DNA of 64,000 nucleotides from an uncultured Sphaerochaeta sp. Its GTDB lineage: Bacteria; Spirochaetota; Spirochaetia; Sphaerochaetales; Sphaerochaetaceae. Below, one piece after another: positions 26,490 through 35,684 of this stretch (position 1 is its first letter; every line of letters starts with the position of its first letter). Location: the NCBI RefSeq assembly GCF_963677315.1, contig NZ_OY781939.1, forward strand, positions 2,542,001 to 2,606,000. Direction: 5' to 3'. Position numbers and translations under genes: made by a program. The notes under the pieces are model-generated. The model was not told where the DNA came from. It made no database searches and saw only the letters and a list, made by a program, of their open reading frames with translations.

Positions 26490-27375
26490 AATTCACCCAC
26501 TTTTTTTGTCCATGGCTCTGTAGGAATGTGACCGCCAAGATAATAATCATTAACACCACAGATTCAGCTGAGGCATATCCGAAACGGAAGAAGGTAAATG
26601 CATTGAGATAGATGTCAAATGCGAGAACATTGGTTGACCCTGCAGGTCCACCTCCCTGCTGTCCTCCAGTCATAATGTATATATAGTCGAAGACCTGGAA
26701 TCCTCGAATGATTGCAATGGTTAATCCATAAAAAAGAATAGGAGAGAGTCCTGGCAGGGTGACATGAAAGAACTGTTTTATTTTCCCAGCTCCATCCATT
26801 TCTGCAGCTTCATATAAGGTGATGCTGATATTCTGTAATCCGCCAATAAAGAGCACCATGTAATACCCGAAGTTCTGCCAAATTGCTATGGTGATGATTA
26901 CCGATAGTGATGACTTGCTGCTGGCTAGCCACTTTGATGTTGGCAATCCAAGAGAAGCCAACATCTGGTTCATAAACCCACTTGATGGTTCAAAGATGAA
27001 CATGAAAGCAAGTCCTACCGCAACCGAAGACAAGATATTGGGAAGGTAAAGTAAACCACGATAAGTTGCGCAAGCTCTAAAGTTTCTAGCGAGAATGAGC
27101 GCGAACATCAAGCCTAAACCAATCTGGAAGAGAACCGTAATAGTCATGAACTTGAACGTTACGAATAGATATGAGAGAAAATCAGGGTTTGTAAACGCAA
27201 CGATATAGTTTTTCAACCCGATAAAGCGAAACCGTGGACCACCTGAATAATTTGTGAAAGAGAGCGCTACGGCCATAATCATTGGTGAGAAGACAAAAAT
27301 CATAAAACCAATAAAGCTTGGTAGCAAGAATGAAAGTATGGTTCCTGTCTTCTTAAGTGAATTGCCTGTATTCAC
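26476..27375 (-). CDS. Carbohydrate ABC transporter permease (MalF/UgpA type)
   Basis: A 299-residue, six-helix permease with the EAA loop LYEAAEMDGAGKIKQFFHVTLP near residue 190, typical of the first permease of CUT1 sugar transporters. The start is GTG at 27375, 6 bases after GGAGG. It lies about 70 bases downstream of the binding-protein gene, separated by a 13-base-pair hairpin, and overlaps the second permease. It should import the oligosaccharide captured by the 27445-28746 binding protein. Confidence 0.94.
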   Translation of the reverse strand: MNTGNSLKKTGTILSFLLPSFIGFMIFVFSPMIMAVALSFTNYSGGPRFRFIGLKNYIVAFTNPDFLSYLFVTFKFMTITVLFQIGLGLMFALILARNFRACATYRGLLYLPNILSSVAVGLAFMFIFEPSSGFMNQMLASLGLPTSKWLASSKSSLSVIITIAIWQNFGYYMVLFIGGLQNISITLYEAAEMDGAGKIKQFFHVTLPGLSPILFYGLTIAIIRGFQVFDYIYIMTGGQQGGGPAGSTNVLAFDIYLNAFTFFRFGYASAESVVLMIIILAVTFLQSHGQKKWVNYDIV

Positions 27376-27395
27376 GTCGTGCCTCCAAGAATCTC

Positions 27396-27427
27396 CTTCT
27401 CCAAGACACTAATCTGTCTTGGAGAAG
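27396..27427 (-). terminator. Intercistronic hairpin between binding protein and permease genes
   Basis: A perfect 13-base-pair inverted repeat (CTTCTCCAAGACA and its complement) around a 6-base loop. It lies after the stop of the binding-protein gene and just before the permease ribosome site. There is no T-run, so it is more likely an mRNA-stabilising or attenuating element that keeps the binding protein in excess over the permeases than a full terminator. Confidence 0.75.
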
Positions 27428-27444
27428 AAGTCGCTACTACTATT

Positions 27445-28746
27445 CTAGTATGTGGTTTTGATGATGTCGTTCAGGGTCTTGGTAAAAGTTGTTCTGAATT
27501 GATCGATGTTCATATTACCAAGTAAGAAGTCTTCTTGGATCTTTGCGAATTCAGTTTCAACACGAGTTCCATAGGGGCTGAAATTGGCAGTGTAGTTTCC
27601 CTTCTCCTCAAGGAAGTAATCGATGGAATTTCCCTCTGGAAGGTTCTTTGCAATTTCAACTCTTGCTTCCTCACCTGGTGCCGCAGGGAGAACGCCATAT
27701 GAAGCTGCAACAGCTGCACCTTCAGGACCACTCATCCAATTGATAAACTCGAATGCTGCATCCTTTTTCTTCGAATAACTTGTGATACAGTTTCCGGTGG
27801 GAAGCCCGACGGTGACGTATTCTTCCTGATCACAGGGAAGGCGGGTAATACCCCAGTCCTCAAAGTCGAATGCAAGCAATCCATCATCACGACCTACAAC
27901 CATTTGGCCGGGGAACCATTCACCGATAAGCAGCATACCAACGTTTCCATCATAGAACTGCTTGGAGTAGTGAAGCTTGGTTACCTTCATATCGATCAGG
28001 CTCCACATTGCTTGCAGATCCTCTAGTCTCTTTCGCATTTCGAGCTGTTTGACAACGTTTTCGATTGAGTCAATTTTACCATCCGGGGTAACGATGTCAT
28101 TACCAGCCTGTCCTGCTTGGAAGAATCCCTGACCGCCCCAAATATAGATGGTGGATCCAATGAGGGAGGGGTCAGCTGCCGTTATTGCTTTGGAGACCTC
28201 TTCAAATTTCTCCCAAGTCCATTCACCACGTTCTACGTAATAGTCAGGAGTAGGGATACCTGCTTTTTCAAATACTTTCTCATTATAGTAGGTGTAATAT
28301 GCTCCACCTCTCCAGGGAATGACTACAATGTCGCCATTGATCACTGAACTAGACTTGAATGCTTCAACTGCATCATTGGGTTTTCCAGTAGCTGCAATAT
28401 AGGAATCAAGTGGTTCTAGATAACCGTTGTCATATTGGCCGAACATATCAGCCTGTCGCTTTTCCATAAAAGCATCGATGTCAGCACGACCACTTAAGAG
28501 TGTAGTGAGCTTTGTTTCATAATCAGCTGCAGGAAGAATCTGCGCATCAACCTGGATGTGAGAGTGTGTAGCATTGAATGTGTCAATCAGTGCTTTATGG
28601 CTCCCGTCATCCCATGTGTAATACGAGATAACCACCGGGCCATCTTCTGTTTTTGTTGATGCAGCTTCTTTGCCTCCCGCTGCGAACAAGATACCTGCTG
28701 TTACAAAGACAAGAATCAGTACAAGGAAAAATCTCCGTGTTTTCAT
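27445..28746 (-). CDS. Carbohydrate ABC transporter substrate-binding protein (family 1)
   Basis: A 433-residue exported protein. The signal peptide (KTRRFFLVLILVFVTAGILFAAGGKEA) ends in the AAGGKE motif frequent in spirochaete and Thermotogae binding proteins and has no lipobox cysteine. The mature part has the two-lobed SBP_bac_1 pattern (ISYYTWDDGSHKALIDTFN near the start; VVIPWRGGAYYTYYNEKVF near 145; FINWMSGPEGAAVAASYG near 345). Being first in the operon and followed by a hairpin fits high expression. Its ligand is probably an oligosaccharide with uronic acid, judging from GH88 and GH2. ATG is preceded by AAAAGGAGGG. Confidence 0.94.
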   Translation of the reverse strand: MKTRRFFLVLILVFVTAGILFAAGGKEAASTKTEDGPVVISYYTWDDGSHKALIDTFNATHSHIQVDAQILPAADYETKLTTLLSGRADIDAFMEKRQADMFGQYDNGYLEPLDSYIAATGKPNDAVEAFKSSSVINGDIVVIPWRGGAYYTYYNEKVFEKAGIPTPDYYVERGEWTWEKFEEVSKAITAADPSLIGSTIYIWGGQGFFQAGQAGNDIVTPDGKIDSIENVVKQLEMRKRLEDLQAMWSLIDMKVTKLHYSKQFYDGNVGMLLIGEWFPGQMVVGRDDGLLAFDFEDWGITRLPCDQEEYVTVGLPTGNCITSYSKKKDAAFEFINWMSGPEGAAVAASYGVLPAAPGEEARVEIAKNLPEGNSIDYFLEEKGNYTANFSPYGTRVETEFAKIQEDFLLGNMNIDQFRTTFTKTLNDIIKTTY

Positions 28747-28812
28747 GTGTTCCCTCCTTTTGGGACTGTGATTTTCTAATTTCAGACTTGCATGAGAATA
28801 TTTTTAAAGCAA

Positions 28813-28839
28813 TTTTGAAAGCTCCATATTGTTTTGAAA
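28813..28839 (+). promoter_or_regulatory. Direct repeats TTTTGAAA in the divergent promoter region
   Basis: Two exact TTTTGAAA copies (28813-28820 and 28832-28839), 19 bases start to start, about two helical turns. They lie between the binding-protein gene (leftward) and the AraC regulator (rightward), about 70-95 bases from the binding-protein start codon. This spacing suits the two helix-turn-helix units of AraC-type activators. Binding by the adjacent regulator is inference. Confidence 0.4.
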
Positions 28840-28935
28840 AACGAAGAAAACGTTGTTAAAAAGCAAGAAATATTTATTTTTCTGGTGATTTGTATTTTCT
28901 GATGGTAAAGTTATGGCATAAAGGGTAGTAAAAAG

Positions 28936-31038
28936 ATGAGAAAGCAATCTGTAACTCGATCTTGGTTACTCAAGATATTTATTCCCATCATATCAATTGT
29001 TTTGGTTGCCATGATCTCTCTTGCATTAGTCTTTTCAACCTTGTTTACCGATGTAGCACAATCAATAATTGTCGATGATTTCCTCGCATCTTTGAGAATG
29101 ATCAGTACTTACTATCGACAGATGAGATTTAGCACTGTTCCCATTATTGATGATTTGAGCGATGCCACAGAGATAAGAAATTATCTCCTCGCAAATGTAC
29201 CTAAGGAACAAGCAACATTGGGAGTATACGCAAGGCTTGAGAACACAGTCGCACGTAATTCTTATATCCACTCAATATATTTGTATAATCAAAACTATGG
29301 ATTTTTTTCCAGTTTGAATGGGGTTGAGTCATCAGATAATATCAGTGATTCTACTCTCCTATCATTCCTAGATCAACAACCTAGAAATAAGCATCTATAT
29401 CAACGTCAATCAATATTTTCCAATAAAACGATTCCCCTGTCCTTGCCCAGATATGATGATGCGCCCACCAATCTCTATTCAATCTGTAATTTAAGTTATG
29501 ATGAGCAAGGAAATTTGCGTTCTGGAATCGTAATGAATCTTTCCGAAACAGCTGCAAGAAATATATTGGCTTCTGATGATAGCAATACCATGAAAAACTT
29601 CTATATGATTGATGAAGATTTTTTCATCATCAGTCACCCAGATCCCAAACAGTTTGGACAACGGGTAACCAGTCAATCACTACTCGGCCAAATTGTGCTA
29701 TTCCCAGAGTCTAGTGGGGCCGAAGTGTTGAACGATATCAATGGAGACGAGTTTCTTGCTTGTTGGTATGATGTGGGAGAGATGAACTGGCGTCTCATTT
29801 ATATACTTCCTATGGTATATCTGAGTGAACCTTTAGTTGCCTTGCGGTGGAACCTAGTCTTGGTTTTCCTAGGTTTGGCTATTCTTGCTTCCCTGTTATT
29901 AGTCTGGGAAACGAGACGAGTGAATAATCAGCTTACCAGAGAGAAACGGTTTATTGATTTTCTCAAGGGGATTGTAGGGATTGAGTGCCTACCTCTTTAC
30001 CATGGATCCTCCTTTCAACTTATTTTGTTCCATAGACAACCTGTTGATCGTAAAGAAGTAACTTGTGACAAAGAACAGTTCCTTGCCTTCGCCTCACAGT
30101 ATTTTTCCATTGATGGGAAACAAACCTTATTACTTCAAGTAGAGCGAGGACTATTTGTGTATCTTACCCTTCAGGATTCTTCAAACATCATCTCCCAATG
30201 TAAAAAAATGCGTATAGATATGTCTGATAGATATTCTGAGAATCTTTCAATCTTATACAATCAAACTCGCATTGGTTTAGAGGATCTCCCACAAACATAT
30301 GCTAAGATGCATCATTCATTACGTACGCAGATATTAGTACATGCTGGATTTGTAAGGCCTATTGAACAAACAGATAACAAGGAAGTAAATCTTTTCCTTG
30401 GTGAGACGGCTGAGGTAAGCAAGGCTCTCATGCAAAAATCGTGTGAAGCGTATAAGGACGCTGTCCAATTACTTATGTCTAGCCTTAAGAGCCAAGATGA
30501 TTATGAGTTGTTTGGGGCAATGAAGCTCTATCTTAGCTACTCCATTGTCGGGTTGATAGGTGATATATTCGAGGCCTCTGAGGAAATTACTGCTCAGGAA
30601 TGGAAGCTTCTAACCCTTAGTAGTCGCAATTATGATGAATTACAGGAAGGATTGCTCCGGGTTGAGCAACTTCTATTAGACTATAAACAACAATATTCGA
30701 AACGGCATAACCTTGAGCTTATACAAAGCATGAAACACCTTGTTGCAGAGCACCTGTATGATGTAAATCTCAGTTCAACATTTATTGCTGATAAAGTTGA
30801 ACTTTCCCTTGGGTATACTCGAAACGTATTCAAGGCATCTGAGCATATGAGCTTGAATGATTATATCGGAACAAAGCGCATAGAAGAAGCCTGTCGTCTT
30901 CTCACCTCAACCAAGCAATCAATCAATTCGATACGAGAAAGCCTCGGCTTCTCGAATACCTCATATTTCTGTACATACTTCAAGAAGATCAAAGGGTTTT
31001 CTCCCTCTGAATTTAGAAGAAAACAAAGGGTTGAATGA
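28936..31038 (+). CDS. Membrane-anchored AraC-family transcriptional regulator
   Basis: A 700-residue one-component regulator. A first membrane helix (about 13-36, IFIPIISIVLVAMISLALVF) and a second near 293-315 (LVLVFLGLAILASLLLVW) bracket an extracytoplasmic sensor of about 250 residues, of the Cache-like type found in such proteins. After a cytoplasmic linker the last 100 residues form two AraC helix-turn-helix units (LSSTFIADKVELSLGYTRNVF and INSIRESLGFSNTSYFCTYFK). It is divergent from the ABC-GH2-GH88 operon and probably activates it on sensing extracellular glycan. The gene is clearly AT-rich: the 60 bases from 29281 have 18 G+C, against 31 of 60 from 33241 in transketolase, suggesting transfer. 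Confidence 0.92.
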   Translation: MRKQSVTRSWLLKIFIPIISIVLVAMISLALVFSTLFTDVAQSIIVDDFLASLRMISTYYRQMRFSTVPIIDDLSDATEIRNYLLANVPKEQATLGVYARLENTVARNSYIHSIYLYNQNYGFFSSLNGVESSDNISDSTLLSFLDQQPRNKHLYQRQSIFSNKTIPLSLPRYDDAPTNLYSICNLSYDEQGNLRSGIVMNLSETAARNILASDDSNTMKNFYMIDEDFFIISHPDPKQFGQRVTSQSLLGQIVLFPESSGAEVLNDINGDEFLACWYDVGEMNWRLIYILPMVYLSEPLVALRWNLVLVFLGLAILASLLLVWETRRVNNQLTREKRFIDFLKGIVGIECLPLYHGSSFQLILFHRQPVDRKEVTCDKEQFLAFASQYFSIDGKQTLLLQVERGLFVYLTLQDSSNIISQCKKMRIDMSDRYSENLSILYNQTRIGLEDLPQTYAKMHHSLRTQILVHAGFVRPIEQTDNKEVNLFLGETAEVSKALMQKSCEAYKDAVQLLMSSLKSQDDYELFGAMKLYLSYSIVGLIGDIFEASEEITAQEWKLLTLSSRNYDELQEGLLRVEQLLLDYKQQYSKRHNLELIQSMKHLVAEHLYDVNLSSTFIADKVELSLGYTRNVFKASEHMSLNDYIGTKRIEEACRLLTSTKQSINSIRESLGFSNTSYFCTYFKKIKGFSPSEFRRKQRVE

Positions 31039-31052
31039 GGGGGTAGAAAGTA

Positions 31053-31081
31053 TTTGGTTACGCCACCGCCTATGATATGCT
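31053..31081 (+). promoter_or_regulatory. Candidate promoter of the outer-membrane-like protein gene
   Basis: TTGGTT (31054-31059) and an extended -10, TG-A-TATGCT (-10 hexamer 31076-31081), 16 bases apart, about 30 bases before the GTG start. The hexamers are imperfect, so this is tentative. Confidence 0.35.
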
Positions 31082-31110
31082 GTACCTACGTTATGTTTGG
31101 AGGAATTACT

Positions 31111-31962
31111 GTGAAACAGAATAAACGATTACTTGCACTCTTGGTTATACTCATGGCAGCAGGTCTCTTATTTGCCCAGACCACCACCAGTGGTACGCTG
31201 AAGCTTACCGGTGCATATGGAACTGGCATTGAGGCAAAACTCGATGCAGCCTACCAGGCAAAGATTCCTGTATTGGCAGGGGAAGGCCCTCTGTTCAGTG
31301 GAAACAATGTCAAAGTAAAGGCAAACCTCGGTCTTTCTCCCATTGCTGGGACGGTGACCCTTGATGCAGTCCTTACTCCGATTGCAGTAGCTGAGATAAG
31401 CTTGGGTGGGGGCCTGGGAACCGGTTGGGATTTTGATCTGATGGACCTCAATGGTCTGAAACTCGGTACAACCGTAGGAGCTCCTCTCTCTTCTGACAGT
31501 TTGAATGGCCTCTATTATCTGGGTAGGGCAGGAGCTGCCTTCCAGTTTGACACTGGTGCCATCTTCTCTGGGGATTGGATGAGCGTAGTCATTCGTACCT
31601 ACCATGAGTTGAACTACAAGGGGTATAGCAATGCTTCTTCCGACCAAGCTTGGGAGTATGAGAATGGAGGATCCATGGTCAATGGGTTCAACTATAAAGG
31701 TGAGTATATCCTTGGCTACCAGATGCCCCTGATGGTTAACCTGGTTGGCTTGCAGTTGGAAACCTACACCTTCAATTTGTTTGATGAGGCATCAGATATG
31801 GTCGGGGACTTGAGTGTTATTGCCAACACCCAATTTACTGAAGACCTTTCTCTCTTGACTGCAATCCAGTTCACCAACTACTCCAAGGATGACAACCGTG
31901 TTATTACCAAAGGTGATGCAGCATTCAAGAGGATAGCGCTAATTCTTACCTATGCTTTGTAG
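31111..31962 (+). CDS. Exported beta-rich protein, probably outer-membrane barrel
   Basis: Starting at GTG 31111, with GGAGGA 6 bases upstream, the 283-residue protein has a signal peptide (KQNKRLLALLVILMAAGLLFA, likely cut before QTTTSG). The mature part is rich in alternating polar and hydrophobic strands with Gly, Thr and aromatic girdles, and ends in a strand with an aromatic-containing terminus (RIALILTYAL). This is the look of a small outer-membrane beta-barrel. No family is recognised. It is followed by a separate promoter and the transketolase gene, so it is probably monocistronic. Confidence 0.7.
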   Translation: MKQNKRLLALLVILMAAGLLFAQTTTSGTLKLTGAYGTGIEAKLDAAYQAKIPVLAGEGPLFSGNNVKVKANLGLSPIAGTVTLDAVLTPIAVAEISLGGGLGTGWDFDLMDLNGLKLGTTVGAPLSSDSLNGLYYLGRAGAAFQFDTGAIFSGDWMSVVIRTYHELNYKGYSNASSDQAWEYENGGSMVNGFNYKGEYILGYQMPLMVNLVGLQLETYTFNLFDEASDMVGDLSVIANTQFTEDLSLLTAIQFTNYSKDDNRVITKGDAAFKRIALILTYAL

Positions 31963-31977
31963 ATAACGTTGACGGTT

Positions 31978-32006
31978 TTGACTATTTGTCAAGAACACTG
32001 TATCTT
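31978..32006 (+). promoter_or_regulatory. Promoter of transketolase gene with overlapping palindrome
   Basis: TTGACT (31978-31983) and TATCTT (32001-32006) are separated by exactly 17 bases. The -35 box is one arm of the palindrome TTGACTATTTGTCAA (31978-31992), a plausible operator. TTAGTGTTAG occurs twice downstream (32006-32015 and 32059-32068). Confidence 0.55.
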
Positions 32007-32023
32007 TAGTGTTAGGATCACAT

Positions 32024-32047
32024 CCCCGGCTTCTTTCAGATCCGGGG
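32024..32047 (+). terminator. Hairpin between outer-membrane protein gene and transketolase
   Basis: CCCCGG (32024-32029) pairs with CCGGGG (32042-32047), followed by GTGTTTC. It could end transcription of the preceding gene. Because it also lies downstream of the predicted transketolase promoter, it could instead be a leader structure. An alternative pairing GGATC/GATCC overlaps it. Confidence 0.45.
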
Positions 32048-32087
32048 TGTTTCATACATTAGTGTTAGAGATTTTTTGGAGGGATGG

Positions 32088-34082
32088 ATGAAAACGAATA
32101 AACTTGCTGATGCAATCCGCATATTGAGCATGGATGGCGTGCAGAAGGCCAACTCTGGTCACCCAGGTGCCCCAATGGGCATGGCAGATATTGCTGAGGT
32201 CTTGTGGCGCAAGACCATGGCACATAATCCCAAGAATCCACAATGGGTCAACCGTGACCGCTTTGTGCTTTCCAACGGTCATGCTTCAATGTTGATTTAC
32301 TCATTGTTGCACCTCAGTGGCTATGACTTGGGAATTGAGGATCTGAAGCAATTTAGACAGCTCCACTCCCGTACAGCTGGACACCCAGAATATAAACTTA
32401 CCCCTGGTGTAGAGACTACCACTGGACCGCTTGGACAGGGTATCGCGAATGCGGTAGGTATGGCTCTTGCAGAAAAGAACCTTGCTGCCAAATTCAACAA
32501 GGATGGGTTCCCCGTCGTTGACCACTACACCTACACGTTCCTTGGCGACGGTTGTATGATGGAAGGAATCAGCCACGAAGTAGCTTCTTTGGCTGGAACC
32601 TGGAAATTGGGCAAGCTTATTGCTTTCTACGACGATAACGGCATCTCCATCGATGGTGAAGTGGGTGGTTGGTTTACTGATGATACTGCCAAGCGCTTCG
32701 AGTCATATGGGTGGCAGGTATTCAGAAATGTTGACGGCCACGATTCTGATGCAATTCAGAAGGCCCTTTCAGCTGCAAGATATGAATCTTCCAAGCCTTC
32801 TTTGATCATGTGCAAGACGACTATTGGCTATGGGTCTCCCAACAAGGAAGGTACTGAGTCCTGTCATGGTGCAGCCCTTGGGGAAGCCGAGGTTGAACTC
32901 TCCCGCAAGAAGTTAGGCTGGGAGTATGATGAAAAGTTCTTTGTACCTCAGGAGATCTACGATGCATGGGATCAAAGCGAACGGGGTGCCAAGCTTGAAG
33001 GTAAGTGGAATGACCTCTTTGCCTCCTACAAGAAGGAATACCCTGCTGAGGCAGCTGAGCTCGAGAGAAGACTCTCAGGCCAGTTCCCCACTGACTGGGA
33101 AGCTGAGTTCGACAAAGCGATCAAGAGCTGGCAGAATGACAAGGTCAAGGTAGCAAGCAGAAAGGCAAGCCAGATGGCCCTTGATGTATTGGGTTCCTTG
33201 TTCCCTGAACTCCTTGGTGGATCAGCAGACCTCGCTCCTTCCAACTTGACTGAGTGGAAGGGCTCTGAAGCCTTCGATCCCAAGACAGGAAAGGGCAATT
33301 ACCTCCACTTTGGAGTTCGTGAGTTCGGTATGGCTGCAATCCTCAACGGTGTTGCACTTCATGGTGGATTCCTCTCCTTCGGTGCTACATTCCTTATGTT
33401 CATGGAGTATGCTCGTAATGCTCTACGCATGGCAGCCTTGATGGGTGTCAGAAACGTCTATGTATTTACCCATGACTCCATTGGTCTTGGTGAAGATGGA
33501 CCTACCCACCAGCCTGTTGAGCAGATTGCAAACCTTCGCATGACTCCCAATATGGTTACTTGGAGACCTTGTGATGCAGTGGAGACTGGTGTTGCTTGGA
33601 AGAGTGCAATCAAGAGAACTGATGGTCCTTCTGCTCTTCTGTTGAGCCGTCAGAACCTTGCTCCACAGGATCGCAGTGACGAGCAGCTCTCCCAGATTGC
33701 ACAGGGTGCTTACGTACTCTATGAATCAGGGGATAAGCCAGAAGTTATCCTGATCGGTACCGGCAGTGAGGTTGAGCTTGCTGTCAGTGCTGCGAAGAAG
33801 CTTGCTGAGGAAAAGGTCGCCGTCCGTGTAGTTTCGATGCCTTCTCCAGAGGTATTCGACAAGCAGGATGCTGCATACAAGGAAGCTGTACTTCCCTCTG
33901 CAGTTACCGCTAGAGTCGCTGTTGAAGCCGCTTGGGCTGACTACTGGTACAAGTACGTTGGACTGAACGGAAAGATCATCGGCATGCGTTCCTTTGGTGA
34001 ATCAGCACCTGCTGGTGAGCTGTACAAGCTCTTCGGCATCACTACTGAAGCAGTCTACGAGGCTGCCAAGGAACTGCTCTAA
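32088..34082 (+). CDS. tkt: Transketolase
   Basis: A full-length 664-residue thiamine-diphosphate enzyme of the pentose phosphate pathway, moving two-carbon units between ketose and aldose phosphates. Seen: [17 protein letters not shown] near the start, the ThDP motif [12 protein letters not shown] ending in DDNGISIDG (about residues 150-185), the pyrimidine-domain segments [13 protein letters not shown] and [20 protein letters not shown] (about 410-480), and the C-terminal domain. ATG 32088 is preceded by GGAGGG. A hairpin follows the stop. It has its own promoter and appears monocistronic. Confidence 0.97.
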   Translation: MKTNKLADAIRILSMDGVQKANSGHPGAPMGMADIAEVLWRKTMAHNPKNPQWVNRDRFVLSNGHASMLIYSLLHLSGYDLGIEDLKQFRQLHSRTAGHPEYKLTPGVETTTGPLGQGIANAVGMALAEKNLAAKFNKDGFPVVDHYTYTFLGDGCMMEGISHEVASLAGTWKLGKLIAFYDDNGISIDGEVGGWFTDDTAKRFESYGWQVFRNVDGHDSDAIQKALSAARYESSKPSLIMCKTTIGYGSPNKEGTESCHGAALGEAEVELSRKKLGWEYDEKFFVPQEIYDAWDQSERGAKLEGKWNDLFASYKKEYPAEAAELERRLSGQFPTDWEAEFDKAIKSWQNDKVKVASRKASQMALDVLGSLFPELLGGSADLAPSNLTEWKGSEAFDPKTGKGNYLHFGVREFGMAAILNGVALHGGFLSFGATFLMFMEYARNALRMAALMGVRNVYVFTHDSIGLGEDGPTHQPVEQIANLRMTPNMVTWRPCDAVETGVAWKSAIKRTDGPSALLLSRQNLAPQDRSDEQLSQIAQGAYVLYESGDKPEVILIGTGSEVELAVSAAKKLAEEKVAVRVVSMPSPEVFDKQDAAYKEAVLPSAVTARVAVEAAWADYWYKYVGLNGKIIGMRSFGESAPAGELYKLFGITTEAVYEAAKELL

Positions 34083-34107
34083 GCTATTATAAAAGCATAA
34101 CAATTAT

Positions 34108-34138
34108 ACTGCCCGCTTCCTGAGAGGAGGCGGGCAGT
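34108..34138 (+). terminator. Terminator-like hairpin after transketolase
   Basis: ACTGCCCGC...GCGGGCAGT with an inner TCCT/AGGA extension forms a very stable stem directly after the tkt stop. No T-run follows on the plus strand. On the minus strand the flank is A/T-rich, so it may serve both directions. Confidence 0.75.
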
Positions 34139-34292
34139 GTTGTCCCAGAGCGTATTGCTAGCCTTACAATAGGTTGCCAAGTTTGCTGTTCTCTCGCTTG
34201 GTTGTTGGACGTAAAGTATATTCTTCCCTTATAGATTCGTTCTTTCCTGCAGAAAAGTCCTATCGTGGCAGTATAGTTGGCTCTGCCGTGCA

Positions 34293-35159
34293 TCAACCTG
34301 TTACTCTGTTCTTTCCCTCTGATTTTGCCTCATACAATTTCTTATCAGCATTATTAATGAGTTCATCAAGTGTAGATTCACCTTGTAAGCATTTCACTCC
34401 GATGCTCACAGAAACCTTGAGTGTTGTTGTTGCGGATACCTTAATCTCGGTCTTTTCAATTGCAGTCCTGATATGCTTAGCAATCACAAGCGCCGACTCA
34501 TGACTTGTACATTTTAGGCCGATTAAAAACTCATCACCACCGTAACGTCCTAAAATATCGTCTTTACGTAGTTCCTTCTTTGCTGCAGCTGCAACGTTTG
34601 TCAGTACGATATCTCCAGCCCCGTGACCATATCTATCATTAACAGTCTTGAAGCTATCAATATCCATCATCAAAATGCTTAGAGGCAGACCTTCTTTACC
34701 CGCTTGATTGAAAACCTCCAACAATAATTGGTGTGAATACTGTCGGTTATAGGTCTGGCATAACGCATCGTTTTGTGCCATTTCCTTCAGTCGCTGGCCT
34801 TCAATTTTTTCTGTAACATCCATGCAGCTTCCTATGAAGCCAATAAAGACATTATCCTCATTATAGAAAGGAACCCCGCGGTCATTAATCCATCTATACT
34901 GACCGTCGTATCGCTTGAGGCGGTAGTCCATCTCAAATGGTTTCTGCAGTTTGAAATTATCAAGATAGATCTTTACGCATCTATCAAAATCATCAGGGTG
35001 AACCCCTGATGCCCATCCAAAGCCATATTCTTCTTCCATAGTATGCCCAGTGAATTCGAGCCACGTTCTATTGAAATAGTCACATTCAGTGCTGAGATTT
35101 GATCTCCATATCATGTTTGGTGAAGATTCGACAATCAAACGATACTGTTCTAAATCCAT
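34293..35159 (-). CDS. PAS-GGDEF diguanylate cyclase
   Basis: A 288-residue soluble protein. PAS/PAC sensor at about 1-120 (LIVESSPNMIWRSN; the PAC segment ends at VTEKIEGQRLKEMA), then a GGDEF domain at about 125-288. The active-site motif is intact (GRYGGDEFLIGL), and an RKDD inhibitory-site motif lies five residues before it, so product feedback by c-di-GMP is likely. The usual DxLTGLxNR segment is changed to DALCQTYNRQY. No membrane helix. It stands alone, convergent with transketolase. C-di-GMP could affect exopolysaccharide or surface behaviour, but no receptor is visible in the window. Confidence 0.93.
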   Translation of the reverse strand: MDLEQYRLIVESSPNMIWRSNLSTECDYFNRTWLEFTGHTMEEEYGFGWASGVHPDDFDRCVKIYLDNFKLQKPFEMDYRLKRYDGQYRWINDRGVPFYNEDNVFIGFIGSCMDVTEKIEGQRLKEMAQNDALCQTYNRQYSHQLLLEVFNQAGKEGLPLSILMMDIDSFKTVNDRYGHGAGDIVLTNVAAAAKKELRKDDILGRYGGDEFLIGLKCTSHESALVIAKHIRTAIEKTEIKVSATTTLKVSVSIGVKCLQGESTLDELINNADKKLYEAKSEGKNRVTG

Positions 35160-35684
35160 ATAGTACTTCTCCTCAGAATGATATGATGCTTTTCCCGTAT
35201 TAATCGTTAAAACAGATAGCCCTTTTTGAATTCTACTCTGTAACCATCATCAAAGATATAAACCTAGATAATAACATCTTCCATCCACCTTCGTGCCTAA
35301 GTCAATACGGGTGCACAGTATGGAATGATTTGAAGGAAATAGCCATAGTGGTACTGTAGCGGATTCGTCGCCTGTTCCTTATGCCCAGACTCTACTGAAT
35401 CAGGGTTTTATAAGAACCCAGTTGGTATACAGAGTAACTAGAACGGTAGTAATCGTATTGCATCGGCTACACTTAGCTGATTTTTATAAACCTATGAATG
35501 CCGAGTTTTATACTCTTCGAAGTACCCATCATGCGAATTCATTTGGGATTCTTGATCAAAGTTTCTCCCATAGGCGTCAATCAGCTCTTGTTTGCACAGT
35601 TGTCTGAACTGGGCTTACACGATATCGTAGAGTTGATGTATTCCCATCTAGAAGAGTACTACCAAGAATTGGGAGGATTGGTCG
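35160..35684. other. Unassigned 525-base region between diguanylate cyclase and methyltransferase genes
   Basis: No recognised gene, RNA or repeat. A 64-codon frame on the plus strand (ATG 35498, stop 35692) ends MYSHLEEYYQELGGLVGD and overlaps the methyltransferase start by 8 bases, which would allow coupling, but it has no ribosome site and no recognisable family. Another plus-strand frame is open across 35360-35607. These may be decayed gene pieces. I see no promoter good enough to list. Confidence 0.4.
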
